Source of the DNA: Tateyamaria sp. Alg231-49
Lineage (GTDB): Bacteria; Pseudomonadota; Alphaproteobacteria; Rhodobacterales; Rhodobacteraceae
NCBI RefSeq assembly: GCF_900143535.1
Contig: NZ_FRFA01000010.1
Coordinates: 1-64,000 of the forward strand
Length of the DNA stretch: 64,000 bases
Reading direction: 5' to 3'
The first letter of the stretch is position 1. Every line of letters begins with the position of its first letter. The notes under the pieces are model-generated. The model saw only the letters and a list, made by a program, of their open reading frames with translations, ran no database searches and was not told the DNA's origin. The translations under genes and the position numbers were made by a program. Positions 34,367 to 44,266 of this stretch are shown here, piece by piece.

Positions 34367-36958
34367 TCAAGACGCTTTTTTGGCCACCCGTTTCTTACTG
34401 GGTGCCTTTTTTTTGGCCGCTGGCTTCTTTTTTGTGGTCTTTTTCTTGGCAGGCGCTTTTTCGGAAATCAGCTGCACAGCCATGTCCATTGTGACGTCTT
34501 CGGGCTCGGTTCCCTTGGGAATGGTGGCGTTCACCTTACCCCATTTGACGTAGGGCCCGTACTTGCCCTTCATCACAGATACCGGTCCCCCTTCGTCGGG
34601 GTGTTCGCCAAGTTCGTGCAGAGGTTTGGCGGCCGCGCCGCGCCCGCCACGGCTGGCCAGTTTTTCGGCCAGCAGTTGCACTGCTCGGTTCATACCCACG
34701 GTCCAGACCTCGTCGATGCCTTCGAGGTTGGCATTGGTGCCCCCGCGATCTGACGTGCTTTCGGCGTGTTTGATGTAAGGCCCATAGCGCCCGATATTGG
34801 CCCAGACCATCACACCATCCTCTGGGTGGGGCCCGATTTCACGGGGCAGGGACAGGAGCATCACGGCCCGCTCCAACTCCAGCTCTTCTGGTGCCCAGTC
34901 TTTGGGAATGGACTGGCGAGGAGGTTTTTTGTTCTCTTCAGTCACAGGCCCACGCTGGACGTAGGGTCCAAAGCGGCCCTTGAACACGCGGATTTCGTCG
35001 CCGGCGTCTTCGCCCAGCAACTTGCCCTCTGGGGGAATGGCGCTGGCTTCTGCTTCGGGGTCTGGTGGACCAAACGGGCGGGTATAACGGCATTCTGGAT
35101 AGTTGGAGCAACCGATGAAGGCCCCGCCAGAACGTGCGGTGCGCATGCTAAGCCGTCCAGCGCCGCAATTGGGGCAAAGGCGCGGATCGCTGCCGTCTTC
35201 CATGGGCGGGAACAGGTGAGGTTCCAGCACGTCGTTAATCTTTTCGAGCACCTCGGTGATGCGCAATTCGGACGTTTCAGCAATCGCCGCACTGAAATCG
35301 GTCCAGAAGCGGCCCAACACATCTTTATAGTCGCGATCGCCTGCGCTGACGTCGTCCAGCTGTTCTTCTAGGTCAGCGGTAAAGTCGTAGCCCACGTAGC
35401 GGCGGAAGTAGTTTTCGAGGAAGGCGATCACCAAACGCCCCTTGTCCTCGGGGATCAGGCGATTGCGGTCTTTGCGCACATAGCCGCGGTCCTGAATGGT
35501 GGTCACGATGCTGGCATAGGTGGATGGGCGGCCGATGCCCAACTCTTCCATGCGTTTCACCAAGGTCGCCTCGGTATAGCGGGGCGGGGGCTGGGTGAAA
35601 TGCTGTTCGGGGGTGACGCCACGCTTGTCTGCAGCTTCGCCTTGACTCAGTTGCGGCAAGCGCTTGTCGTCATCATCTACGACCTCGTCATCGCGCCCCT
35701 CTTCGTAGACGCGCAGAAAGCCATCAAAGAGAATAACCTGACCCGTGGCACGCAGGCCAACCTGGCCGTCGTCGCTGCCGATTTCGACCGTGGTGCGTTC
35801 AAGACGCGCCCCTTCCATTTGACAGGCGAGGGTGCGCTTCCAGATCAGATCATAGAGTTTGCGTTGGTCCGCATCCATGATGTTCAGCGCGTCGGCATCC
35901 TTGGCCATGTCGGTGGGGCGGATGCATTCGTGGGCTTCCTGAGCGTTCTTGGCCTTGTTTTTGTAGATGCGGGGTTTGTCTGGAACATAGTCGGCACCGT
36001 AACGATCCTTGATCGCATCGCGCGCCATCGTCACGGCCTCTGGCGCCATGTCGATACCGTCGGTTCGCATATAAGTAATGTAGCCCGCCTCATACAGCCG
36101 CTGGGCTGTGCTCATCGCGGCCCGTGCACCCATGCCGAACTTGCGGCTGGCCTCTTGTTGCAGGGTCGAGGTCATGAAGGGGGCGGAGGGGTTGCGGGAG
36201 GCCGGTTTGGCCTCGACTGATTGGATTTTAAGCGCGCGGGAGGTGATGGCTTGCACCGCCATCTCAGCCTGTGTTTGGTTTTCGAGATCAAAGCGGTCGA
36301 GCTTTTTGCCTGCAAGGCTTGTGAGCCGCGCTTCGTATTCCTGTCCACGTGAACTCGCCAGCACAGCCTTGACCGACCAATATTCGCGGTTGCGGAACGC
36401 TTCGATTTCCATCTCACGCTCGGTGAGGATGCGCAGACAGACAGACTGGACACGGCCCGCAGATTTGGCGCCGGGCAACTTGCGCCACAACACGGGGCTC
36501 AGGTTAAAGCCTACAAGGTAGTCGAGCGCGCGGCGAGCAAGGTAGGCTTCAACCAGCGGCATGTCGACTTGGCGCGCATTGGCCATGGCTTCGGTCACTG
36601 CGGCCTTCGTGATGGCGTTGAACGTTACGCGGCTGACCGGCGTGTCTTTCTTGATCGACTTGCGCTTGGTTAGCGCCTCTTGGAGGTGCCAGCTGATCGC
36701 TTCACCTTCGCGGTCGGGGTCGGTTGCGAGGATCAGGGCGTTGTCGTCTTTGAGGGCGTCGGCAATTGCCTTCATGTGCTTTTTGGAGTCGCTGGCGACC
36801 TCCCACAACATCTCGAATCCGTTGTCAGGATCAACTGATCCGTCCTTGGGAGGCAGGTCACGCACGTGGCCATAACTGGCGAGAACCGTATAGTCGTCCC
36901 CCAGATACTTGTTGATTGTCTTGGCTTTAGCTGGGGATTCGACAACGACGACGGGCAT
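34367..36958 (-). CDS. topA: DNA topoisomerase I
   Basis: 863 residues, type IA. Toprim domain VVVESPAKAKTINKYLG at the N-terminus and ATDPDREGEAISWHL (about 85-100). The catalytic Tyr lies in EAGYITYMRTDGIDM (about 300). One C4 zinc ribbon is near 595-625 (CPNCGAGRLS...GCSNYPECRY). Several topoisomerase C-terminal repeats (KGRFGPYVQRG, IGRYGPYIKH, KGKYGPYVKWG) precede a Lys-rich tail (KKTTKKKPAAKKK). It relaxes negative supercoils. dprA lies upstream in the same direction. Confidence 0.98.
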   Translation of the reverse strand: MPVVVVESPAKAKTINKYLGDDYTVLASYGHVRDLPPKDGSVDPDNGFEMLWEVASDSKKHMKAIADALKDDNALILATDPDREGEAISWHLQEALTKRKSIKKDTPVSRVTFNAITKAAVTEAMANARQVDMPLVEAYLARRALDYLVGFNLSPVLWRKLPGAKSAGRVQSVCLRILTEREMEIEAFRNREYWSVKAVLASSRGQEYEARLTSLAGKKLDRFDLENQTQAEMAVQAITSRALKIQSVEAKPASRNPSAPFMTSTLQQEASRKFGMGARAAMSTAQRLYEAGYITYMRTDGIDMAPEAVTMARDAIKDRYGADYVPDKPRIYKNKAKNAQEAHECIRPTDMAKDADALNIMDADQRKLYDLIWKRTLACQMEGARLERTTVEIGSDDGQVGLRATGQVILFDGFLRVYEEGRDDEVVDDDDKRLPQLSQGEAADKRGVTPEQHFTQPPPRYTEATLVKRMEELGIGRPSTYASIVTTIQDRGYVRKDRNRLIPEDKGRLVIAFLENYFRRYVGYDFTADLEEQLDDVSAGDRDYKDVLGRFWTDFSAAIAETSELRITEVLEKINDVLEPHLFPPMEDGSDPRLCPNCGAGRLSMRTARSGGAFIGCSNYPECRYTRPFGPPDPEAEASAIPPEGKLLGEDAGDEIRVFKGRFGPYVQRGPVTEENKKPPRQSIPKDWAPEELELERAVMLLSLPREIGPHPEDGVMVWANIGRYGPYIKHAESTSDRGGTNANLEGIDEVWTVGMNRAVQLLAEKLASRGGRGAAAKPLHELGEHPDEGGPVSVMKGKYGPYVKWGKVNATIPKGTEPEDVTMDMAVQLISEKAPAKKKTTKKKPAAKKKAPSKKRVAKKAS

Positions 36959-37057
36959 TAAACGGATCTACCTCGGACGGGAAAAACTGCGTGCTCTATG
37001 GCCGCGCAAGATGTGGGGTGCAAGTGTGGAATGTCAATCGATGAGCGTTTCGTTCAT

Positions 37058-38206
37058 CTAAATGGCGCGAGACAGAAGGCCACCGGGGGCGCGATTGATG
37101 CTGCCATCCAGCTCCAATTCGACCAGTGCCGGGGTAACACTGGAGGGGGGTGCACCAATGTCCCGGATCAGCTGATCTTCGGCCAGAGGAGAGGGGCCGA
37201 GGCGCGACAGGATCTGACTGTGGAGTGTGGCGGTTTCCTGCAATGTGCGGGTATCTTGGGGGCGTTCGGCGGGTGGTTGCAATGGCAACTGGGGCGTGAG
37301 CGGGGCGATGGGGGCTAGAGCCTCAAGAACATCGGCGGCGTCCCGCACCAAAGTGGCCCCGTCCCGGATCAGCATGTTGCAACCGGATGCGCGTGCATCC
37401 AGCGGGTTGCCCGGTACGGCCAGCACGTCACGCCCCAGATCAAGAGCGTCGCGCGCCGTGATCAGGCTGCCGGATTTTGCCGCCGCCTCGACCACAACAG
37501 TGGCTTGGGCAAGCCCAGATATCAGGCGATTGCGCGCCGGAAAATGACGCGCCATGGGTTGCAGGCCCATCGGCTGTTCGCTGATCCGCGCTCCCTTCAA
37601 GGCGATGTTGTGCGCCAGTTCGGCGTTTTCAGCGGGGTAAATCGTATCCACTCCACCGGCTTGCACGGCGACGGTACCGGTGGCGAGTGTCGCCAGATGC
37701 GCGGCCGCATCAATGCCGCGGGCAAGTCCGGACACAACGACATATCCCGCAGCCCCCAGATCACCGGCCAAACCGCGTGCCATCCGAGTGCCCAAAGACG
37801 AGGCGTTGCGCGCGCCCACCATTGCGATGGTGGGTTTGTTAAGTGAGCGGACATCGCCGATGACCCATAGAAAGGGTGGGGCATCTCGTAAATCGTTCAA
37901 CATCTCGGGATAGTCTGGGCTGCCTTGCGCGATCAGATGCGCGCCTGCGGCACGGCCTGCTTTCAGCTCGGCATGTATCACACCTTCGGGACAAACGGTG
38001 TATTTCGCAACGCCCGCGGCGCGCGCCACCTCAGGCAGCGCGGCCAGCGCGTTTTGCGCGGTGCCGTGTTCAATCAGCAAACGTTGATACGTCGATATGC
38101 CAACCCGGCGAGAGCGCAACAGACGAAGACACGAGAACTGGTCATCTTCCGAGGTAGGTGGGAGTGGGGGGTGAGTGGAAGAAGGATGGGTATCCTTTTC
38201 AGTCAT
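37058..38206 (-). CDS. dprA: DNA-processing protein DprA
   Basis: 382 residues. N-terminal SAM-like part with LRLLRSRRVGISTYQRLL, then the Rossmann-type Smf/DprA domain: AMVGARNASSLGTRMARGLAGDL, VVSGLARGIDAAAHLATLATG and FPARNRLISGLAQATVVVEAA. A C-terminal winged-helix part (about 320-382) follows. DprA loads RecA onto incoming single-stranded DNA in transformation, which is compatible with natural uptake. The 243 bases upstream (38207-38449) contain no gene that I can support. Confidence 0.95.
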   Translation of the reverse strand: MTEKDTHPSSTHPPLPPTSEDDQFSCLRLLRSRRVGISTYQRLLIEHGTAQNALAALPEVARAAGVAKYTVCPEGVIHAELKAGRAAGAHLIAQGSPDYPEMLNDLRDAPPFLWVIGDVRSLNKPTIAMVGARNASSLGTRMARGLAGDLGAAGYVVVSGLARGIDAAAHLATLATGTVAVQAGGVDTIYPAENAELAHNIALKGARISEQPMGLQPMARHFPARNRLISGLAQATVVVEAAAKSGSLITARDALDLGRDVLAVPGNPLDARASGCNMLIRDGATLVRDAADVLEALAPIAPLTPQLPLQPPAERPQDTRTLQETATLHSQILSRLGPSPLAEDQLIRDIGAPPSSVTPALVELELDGSINRAPGGLLSRAI

Positions 38207-38449
38207 CCTTGGCTCCGTCCGTTGCTGTAAGTCTTATAGGTTCTGCAAGGTTAACAAGGGGTGAAGGGAACCCGTTCAATGAATGAAAAACATGTAGCGT
38301 ATTGACTTTGTTAAATTATTTCGCGCCAAGACAGCGCTTGGCGGAGCAGGGAAAGAACGGGGTCCGCCCTTTGTCTTCCCCCAAAATGGCGAGGCGAACA
38401 GGCAGGATGTGGTGACCTGCGCCGCAAGGCCCGCGAGTTACGGCGAATC

Positions 38450-39871
38450 TCAGGCGGCCGAACCACCCACCGTCAGTCCACCAATCATCAAAGTCGGCTG
38501 GCCGACCCCAACAGGCACCCACTGTCCGGCCTTGCCGCAATTGCCCATGCCGGGATCAAGCGCCATGTCGTTCCCGATCGCGCGGATCTGTTTCAGCGCG
38601 GTTGCCCCGTCCCCGATCAGCGTGGCCCCTTTGACAGGCGCACCCACCACTCCGTTTTCAACGCGGTAGGCTTCGGTGCAGGAAAAGACGAACTTGCCGT
38701 TCGTGATGTCCACCTGTCCGCCGCCAAACCCGACAGCGTAAATGCCGTCCTTCAGGTCGGCCACGATGTCACCGGGGGCGACATCACCGCCCAGCATATA
38801 GGTATTGGTCATGCGCGGCATGGGCGCGTGGGCATAACTTTGGCGGCGCCCGTTGCCTGTGGCAGGCACGCCCATCAGGCGCGCGTTCTGTCGATCCTGC
38901 ATATAGCCGACCAGTGCACCATCTTCGATCAACACGTTCTTGGCCGAAGGTGTGCCTTCGTCATCCACAGTGATCGACCCGCGTCGGTCGGGAATCGTGC
39001 CGTCGTCAAGAACGGTCACGCCGGGCGCTGCAATCTGCTGACCCATCAATCCTGCAAAGGCCGAGGTGCCCTTGCGGTTAAAATCCCCCTCAAGCCCATG
39101 CCCGATGGCCTCGTGCAACAGGATACCGGGCCAGCCGGGGCCCAAGACCACATCCATCACACCAGCAGGGGCAGGGACCGCATCGAGGTTGACCAAGGCG
39201 ACGCGCAGCGCTTCGCGTGCTTTGGCCTGCCAGTCGGCGCGATCGATCAGACCGTCAAGGCCGACCCGCCCGCCGCCACCCGCACTGCCACTTTCGCGGC
39301 GGCCGTTGGTCTCAACAATGACCGAGATGTTGAGACGGCTCATCGGGCGCGCATCGCGCACAGTGTGGCCATCTGCACGCAAGATTTCGATCTCTTGCAG
39401 CGACGCAGCCAGCGATGCGGACACCTGAACAACACGCGAATCAAGGTCGCGCAGGTAGGCATCGACCTCCTTCAGGGTTTCAAGCTTGACTGGAAAGGTC
39501 GCCCCGGCGATGGGATCGTCTGCGGTATAGAGATGACGATTGGTCGCCTGCGGGGCATCTGCCATCGTACCGCCACCGTCACCAACAGCCAGACGCGCCG
39601 TATCTGCAGCACGGCGCAAAGCAGATTCGCTGATCTCAGTCGAATGGGCGTAGCCCGCGACCTCACCCCGGACGGCCCGCAGGCCAAACCCCTTGGCGGC
39701 ATCATAGCTGGCCGTTTTCAAGCGTCCGTCGTCATAAACCAGTGCTTCGGAGCGGCGTTGTTCAAAGAACAACTCGCCATCATCGGCCCCTTTTGTGGCG
39801 GCGCGCAGCACATCCAGAGCTGTGTCACGGTCCACTTCTGTGTCCAGAGGGGCGAATGGGGCGTCTGTCAT
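38450..39871 (-). CDS. tldD: TldD, metalloprotease subunit
   Basis: 473 residues of the PmbA/TldD family. The zinc motif HEAIGHGLEGD (HExxxH) lies at about 260, with GPGWPGILLHEAIG before it, and the C-terminal domain carries VENGVVGAPVKGATLIGDG and the glycine-rich end. TldD with TldE (PmbA) forms a heterodimeric protease that removes leaders from small peptides; tldE is not in the window. It is divergent from ctaC, as in many alphaproteobacteria. Confidence 0.96.
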   Translation of the reverse strand: MTDAPFAPLDTEVDRDTALDVLRAATKGADDGELFFEQRRSEALVYDDGRLKTASYDAAKGFGLRAVRGEVAGYAHSTEISESALRRAADTARLAVGDGGGTMADAPQATNRHLYTADDPIAGATFPVKLETLKEVDAYLRDLDSRVVQVSASLAASLQEIEILRADGHTVRDARPMSRLNISVIVETNGRRESGSAGGGGRVGLDGLIDRADWQAKAREALRVALVNLDAVPAPAGVMDVVLGPGWPGILLHEAIGHGLEGDFNRKGTSAFAGLMGQQIAAPGVTVLDDGTIPDRRGSITVDDEGTPSAKNVLIEDGALVGYMQDRQNARLMGVPATGNGRRQSYAHAPMPRMTNTYMLGGDVAPGDIVADLKDGIYAVGFGGGQVDITNGKFVFSCTEAYRVENGVVGAPVKGATLIGDGATALKQIRAIGNDMALDPGMGNCGKAGQWVPVGVGQPTLMIGGLTVGGSAA

Positions 39872-39922
39872 GGCATGCTCCTGCGCAGTTTGGGGTGGGA
39901 AAGAAACCCTGCAAGCGTCCGT

Positions 39923-39976
39923 TTGACGCGCCCCTTAAGTCTTTATCTTGTGACACAGATATGATTGTAAGTGTCA
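39923..39976 (+). promoter_or_regulatory. Candidate promoter and inverted repeat upstream of ctaC
   Basis: A TTGACG element (39923-39928) is followed after 15 bases by TATCTT (39944-39949), a short-spaced sigma-70-like pair. Right after it lies a TGACAC (39951-39956)/GTGTCA (39971-39976) inverted repeat with a 14-base spacer, which could bind a regulator. No experiment or alignment supports it. Confidence 0.3.
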
Positions 39977-40060
39977 TCAATACAACGGGGGGAAGGTGCG
40001 GTGCGCGTATTCGCCCTCTCGGCATCCCAAAGATCGCTCCAAAAAGATCAGGACGACGAC

Positions 40061-40942
40061 ATGAAAAAGCTTTTCTCGATATCGGGCTTGTGTGCCGCTA
40101 TGGCCGCTGCCCCCGCTTGGGCCCAGGACGGGCTCGAAGTGATTGGCCGCCCAGTGGACGGCGCCATGGGCTTTCAGCCTGCTGCCACCGAAGTGGCGCG
40201 CCGCCTGCAATGGCTGGATGGTATGATCCTGGTCATTATTACGGCGATTACACTTTTCGTCACGGCTTTGTTGGCTTGGGTGGTTATCCGCTACAGCCGC
40301 AAGCGCAACCCTGAGGCTGCGACCTTTACCCACCACACACCCATTGAGATTGCATGGACCACTATTCCAATTGTGATTCTTGTGTTCATCGGCGCGTTTT
40401 CCTTGCCCACGCTGTTCCATCAGCAAGAGATTCCTGAGGCGGACATCACAATCAAGGCGACCGGATACCAGTGGTTCTGGGGCTATGAGTATGTAGACGA
40501 AGGCTTTGGCTTTGACGCCTACATGATCGGTGCACCGGCCACAGGCGGGGACAACTCCCTGACGCCCGAAACCGAAGCTGCACTGGTTGAAGCTGGCTAT
40601 GCCCGCGAGGATTTCCTGCTCGCCACGGACAACGCTATGGTCATCCCAGTCGGAAAAACCATCGTTGTACAAGTGACCGGAGCAGACGTGATCCACGCCT
40701 GGACCATCCCGGCCTTTGGTGTGAAGCAGGACGCCGTGCCTGGCCGTCTCGCCGAGCTGTGGTTTGAGGCGGAAAAGGAAGGCATCTATTTCGGGCAGTG
40801 TTCCGAGCTGTGCGGTATCGCCCACGCCTACATGCCAATCACCGTCAAAGTGGTGAGCGAAGAGGCCTACGCCGCATGGCTGGCCGACGCAAAGGCAGAA
40901 TTTGCAGGCACCCCAAAGGCGTTGACTGTCGCTTCCAACTAA
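40061..40942 (+). CDS. ctaC: Cytochrome c oxidase subunit II
   Basis: 293 residues from ATG 40061; an upstream in-frame extension to 39971 is not a plausible N-terminus. A signal peptide (AAPAWAQ) is followed by two membrane helices (about 50-75 and 95-115). The periplasmic cupredoxin domain carries the CuA ligands: His in [16 protein letters not shown] and the motif [15 protein letters not shown], with two Cys, the Glu, the His and the Met. It takes electrons from cytochrome c and passes them to subunit I, which is not in this window. Confidence 0.98.
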   Translation: MKKLFSISGLCAAMAAAPAWAQDGLEVIGRPVDGAMGFQPAATEVARRLQWLDGMILVIITAITLFVTALLAWVVIRYSRKRNPEAATFTHHTPIEIAWTTIPIVILVFIGAFSLPTLFHQQEIPEADITIKATGYQWFWGYEYVDEGFGFDAYMIGAPATGGDNSLTPETEAALVEAGYAREDFLLATDNAMVIPVGKTIVVQVTGADVIHAWTIPAFGVKQDAVPGRLAELWFEAEKEGIYFGQCSELCGIAHAYMPITVKVVSEEAYAAWLADAKAEFAGTPKALTVASN

Positions 40943-40999
40943 ACGCGTAAGGCGGGGGTTTTCTCCGCCCTACATCGCTGCTGAACCGCAAGGGTGCCG

Positions 41000-41938
41000 A
41001 TGACCGACATAAGCTACCAATCCCAGCCGCAAGAGGTCGAGGCATCTTTGGGTGACTATTTCGCCCTGTTGAAGCCCCGCGTGATGCAGTTGGTGGTCTT
41101 TACGGCCGTTGTCGGTCTGTTGGCGGCACCCGTGCAGGTGCATCCTGTCATTGCAGTCGCTTCTATTTTGTTCGTGGCCATCGGGGCAGGGGCATCCGGT
41201 GCGCTGAACATGTGGTGGGATGCGGACATTGACGGCGTGATGCGCCGCACGTCTAAACGTCCAATTCCGGCGGGCAAAGTCACTCCGGATGAAGCAAAGG
41301 TTTTTGGCTTTGCCCTCTCCGGCATGTCGGTAATGATGCTGGCGCTCAGTGCGAACCTGCTGGCCGCTGCGCTGTTGGCCTTCACCATCTTTTTCTACGT
41401 CGTGATCTATTCGATGTGGCTCAAACGCCTGACGCCGCAAAACATCGTGATTGGTGGCGCGGCGGGCGCGTTCCCACCCGTGATCGGTTGGGTGATCGCA
41501 ACAGGGTCCATGTCGCTTGAGCCATGGCTGATGTTTGCTCTGATCTTTATGTGGACTCCGCCCCATTTCTGGGCGCTGGCATTGTTCATGAAGTCTGACT
41601 ACGACGACGCTGGCGTGCCGATGCTGACGGTGACCCACGGGCGCAAATCAACCCGCAAACATATCCTCGCTTACACCATTCCGCTGGTTGTTCTGGCGGT
41701 CGGCACCGCGTTTACGTCCATCGGTGGCCCCGTTTACCTGGTTGTGGCCCTTGTACTGAACGCGCTGTTCCTCAAAGGGGCCTACGACATCTGGCGCCGG
41801 GACGAGGCGCAAGCAGAGGCGGACGATTACAAGGTCGAGAAATCCGTGTTCCGCCTGTCTCTTTGGTACCTGTTCCTGCATTTCGGTGCGATCCTGGTTG
41901 AGGCATTGCTGCCCGCCGCATGGGGGATCTGGGCATGA
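41000..41938 (+). CDS. ctaB: Protoheme IX farnesyltransferase (heme O synthase)
   Basis: 312 residues. ATG 41000 is chosen over GTG 40994 for the spacing to the aaggg Shine-Dalgarno. UbiA-family protein with about eight to nine membrane segments. The Asp-rich prenyl-binding motif NMWWDADIDGVMRRTSKRP lies near residue 73 and a second conserved stretch FALIFMWTPPHFWALALF near 178. It makes heme O for the oxidase. Its stop overlaps the next small gene (ATGA). Confidence 0.97.
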   Translation: MTDISYQSQPQEVEASLGDYFALLKPRVMQLVVFTAVVGLLAAPVQVHPVIAVASILFVAIGAGASGALNMWWDADIDGVMRRTSKRPIPAGKVTPDEAKVFGFALSGMSVMMLALSANLLAAALLAFTIFFYVVIYSMWLKRLTPQNIVIGGAAGAFPPVIGWVIATGSMSLEPWLMFALIFMWTPPHFWALALFMKSDYDDAGVPMLTVTHGRKSTRKHILAYTIPLVVLAVGTAFTSIGGPVYLVVALVLNALFLKGAYDIWRRDEAQAEADDYKVEKSVFRLSLWYLFLHFGAILVEALLPAAWGIWA

Positions 41939-42096
41939 GCATCCGAGCCGAGCACGAAATCCACCAGCGCCGCAAGGGTCGCAATATCGGCGTTGGGCTG
42001 ATGTTGGCCGCCTTCGTGGTGCTGATACTTGCGCTGACCTTTGTGAAGATCACTGGCGGCGATTTCGAGATGCCCCGGATCGAGGAAGGGCAGTGA
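41935..42096 (+). CDS. Small single-helix protein in the cta operon (CoxF-like)
   Basis: 53 residues: MSIRAEHEIHQRRKGRNIGV, GLMLAAFVVLILALTFVKIT, GGDFEMPRIEEGQ. It has a basic N-terminus, one membrane helix (about 19-40) and an acidic periplasmic end. Both ends overlap neighbours: ATGA with ctaB and TGATG with ctaG, so it is fully embedded in the operon. Similar small proteins occur between ctaB and ctaG in alphaproteobacteria and are labelled CoxF or oxidase assembly proteins; function is not established by sequence. Confidence 0.85.
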   Translation: MSIRAEHEIHQRRKGRNIGVGLMLAAFVVLILALTFVKITGGDFEMPRIEEGQ

Positions 42097-42671
42097 TGCG
42101 TTTGTCTGGTCCTGCAAAGACGGTTGTCCAAACCCTCAGCCTTGTTGTGTTCATGGGCGGCCTTGCTTGGGCATCCGTGCCGTTTTACGACTGGTTCTGC
42201 CGGGTTACTGGATTTGGCGGCACCACGGGTGTTAGTGAAGTTGCCACCGATGAGATTCTTGAGCAAACCATAAAGGTGCGATTTGACGCGTCGCTTGAGC
42301 GTAGCATGCCGTGGGAGTTCAAACCTGTCGTGCGCGAGATGGAGTTGCGGATTGGCGAGACCGGGCTGGCCTTTTATGAGGCTTACAACCCCACGGACCG
42401 CCCCATTGCCGGTTCAGCCAGCTACAACGTGGCCCCGTATGAGGCTGGCGGGTTCTTTTCAAAAATCGACTGTTTCTGCTTTGAAGAGCAGGTTCTGGCG
42501 CCGGGCGAACGCGTCCAGATGCCTGTTACTTTTTACGTCGATCCAGAAATTGTCACCGATCGGGACGCAAAATACGTGCACTCGATCACACTCAGCTATA
42601 CGTTTTACCAAATCGACCTGCCCGAAGGCTATGCAGCTGTGGAACAGGCCAACGATACAAATCTGAACTAA
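42096..42671 (+). CDS. ctaG: Cytochrome c oxidase copper-assembly protein CtaG (Cox11)
   Basis: 191 residues from ATG 42096, overlapping the stop of the small upstream gene. One membrane helix (about 12-30), then a periplasmic beta domain. The Cu(I)-binding motif is in FFSKIDCFCFEEQ (the CFCF pair, about 125-130), plus the Cys in FYDWFCRVTGFGG near the membrane. It delivers copper to CuB of the oxidase. Confidence 0.97.
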   Translation: MRLSGPAKTVVQTLSLVVFMGGLAWASVPFYDWFCRVTGFGGTTGVSEVATDEILEQTIKVRFDASLERSMPWEFKPVVREMELRIGETGLAFYEAYNPTDRPIAGSASYNVAPYEAGGFFSKIDCFCFEEQVLAPGERVQMPVTFYVDPEIVTDRDAKYVHSITLSYTFYQIDLPEGYAAVEQANDTNLN

Positions 42672-42683
42672 GGGACGGGACAC

Positions 42684-43505
42684 ATGGCCCACGCAAAAGA
42701 TCACGACTATCACATCCTATCGCCATCAACGTGGCCTTTGCTTGGCGCAATGGCCGGTTTTGCAATGTTGTTTGGTGCCGTCCTTTGGATGCACGATGTC
42801 ACACCGTTCCTGTTTCTGGCCGGGTTCGTCGCGGTGCTCTATGTCATGTTCGGCTGGTGGACTGACGTCGTAGCAGAAAGCCGGATCGGAGATCACACGC
42901 CTGTCGTGCGTATCGGTCTGCGCTACGGATTTATCCTGTTCATCATGTCCGAGGTCATGTTCTTTGCCGCTTGGTTCTGGGCCTTTTTCAAAGACGCTAT
43001 CTATCCGATGAGCGAATATGTGGGCACCACATATGTCCGCCCCGAAATCTACCATGTGGATGCGTTCCACCTCCCGCTGATCAACACGTTGATCCTGCTG
43101 CTTTCGGGTTGTGCTGTCACCTGGGCGCACCACGCGCTTGTGCACGGCGGTCAACGCAAAGATGTGATCAACGGTTTGGCCATTTCGGTTGTACTGGGTG
43201 TCGCATTCACCTGCCTGCAGGCCTACGAATATTCCTACCTGCTTTATAAAGGCTGGGAATTCGGCAACGACACGTTCTTCTCTGCTTTCTTCATGGCGAC
43301 TGGGTTTCACGGGGCGCACGTGATCATCGGCACGATTTTCTTGTTCGTGTGCTTGTTGCGCGCGATGAAGGGTCACTTCACCGCTGAAAAGCACATCGGT
43401 TTTGAAGCTGCCGCATGGTATTGGCACTTCGTGGATGTTGTTTGGCTGTTCCTGTTTCTGGCCGTCTACATCTGGGGCGTGGCGCAGATGCCGGGCACCC
43501 ATTAA
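42684..43505 (+). CDS. ctaE: Cytochrome c oxidase subunit III
   Basis: 273 residues with seven hydrophobic segments. Family blocks: [20 protein letters not shown] at the N-terminus, [23 protein letters not shown] (about 72-95), [16 protein letters not shown] (about 140) and [17 protein letters not shown] (about 205). It is the last core gene of this block, with a strong terminator immediately after. It begins 12 bases after ctaG. Confidence 0.98.
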   Translation: MAHAKDHDYHILSPSTWPLLGAMAGFAMLFGAVLWMHDVTPFLFLAGFVAVLYVMFGWWTDVVAESRIGDHTPVVRIGLRYGFILFIMSEVMFFAAWFWAFFKDAIYPMSEYVGTTYVRPEIYHVDAFHLPLINTLILLLSGCAVTWAHHALVHGGQRKDVINGLAISVVLGVAFTCLQAYEYSYLLYKGWEFGNDTFFSAFFMATGFHGAHVIIGTIFLFVCLLRAMKGHFTAEKHIGFEAAAWYWHFVDVVWLFLFLAVYIWGVAQMPGTH

Positions 43506-43529
43506 GCCGCAATCACACTTGGCACAGAT

Positions 43530-43555
43530 AAAGCGCGCGGGTTCCGCGCGCTTTT
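43530..43555 (+). terminator. Rho-independent terminator between ctaE and surf1
   Basis: A perfect 11-bp stem (aaagcgcgcgg, gtt, ccgcgcgcttt) with a short T-run, 25 bases after the ctaE stop. It should reduce read-through into surf1. Confidence 0.85.
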
Positions 43556-43580
43556 CACGTTGAACGGGGACACGCAGCCA

Positions 43581-44261
43581 ATGGGGCGCCTCTGGTTTCT
43601 TTTGACAATCGGGTTGATCGGAACGGTCATTCTGGTCAGCCTTGGCGTTTGGCAAGTCCAGCGTCTGGCGTGGAAACAGGGCATGCTGGCCCGCATTGAG
43701 GCGCAGATCAGTGCGGACCCTGTGCCACTGGCTGAGGCGCTTGATCCGGAATTCCGTCGCTATGCCCCGGTCGAGATCACCGGCCGGTTCGGGCAGTCGC
43801 ATATCCGCATGCTCGCTTCGCGCAAGACGACAGGCGCCGTTTACCGCATTATTCGCCCGTTCCGTACAGATGACGGGGCATCCATTCTGATTGATACAGG
43901 CTGGCAAGTGCAGGCGCGTGACGTGGTGGATGCACCGCAGACGCGCCTCACGCTCACTGGGAATCTGGACGCTCCGCAAGAGGCGGACGGGTTTACGCCG
44001 GACCCGGACACCAAAGGCAACATCTGGTTTGCCCGTGATGTGCCTGCCATGGCCGCGGCGCTTGGCACCGATCCGGTGCTGGTTGTCCTGCGTGATGCGC
44101 CGGAAACAGACCTTGGCGTGACGCCCTGGCCTGTAGACAGTGCTGGCATTCCCAACGATCACCTGCAATACGCCATCACCTGGTTTTCGCTGGCCGTCAT
44201 CTGGGTGGGCATGACCTTGTATTTCCTGCGGCGCACCCGCCGCCCCGTCGCGAAAGGCTAA
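43581..44261 (+). CDS. surf1: SURF1 family oxidase assembly protein
   Basis: 226 residues from ATG 43581; an in-frame TTG at 43560 lies in the terminator tail. Two membrane helices (about 5-24 and 200-220) flank a periplasmic domain. Family blocks are LGVWQVQRLAWKQGML near the N-terminus and NDHLQYAITWFSLAVIWVGM near the end. SURF1 helps insert heme a into subunit I. Its stop is five bases before thrC. Confidence 0.93.
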   Translation: MGRLWFLLTIGLIGTVILVSLGVWQVQRLAWKQGMLARIEAQISADPVPLAEALDPEFRRYAPVEITGRFGQSHIRMLASRKTTGAVYRIIRPFRTDDGASILIDTGWQVQARDVVDAPQTRLTLTGNLDAPQEADGFTPDPDTKGNIWFARDVPAMAAALGTDPVLVVLRDAPETDLGVTPWPVDSAGIPNDHLQYAITWFSLAVIWVGMTLYFLRRTRRPVAKG

Positions 44262-44266
44262 GTGCG

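Noticed and set aside
38207-38449. Small minus-strand frame at 38316-38540
   Set aside because: It overlaps the end of tldD and has no ribosome-binding site or family resemblance.
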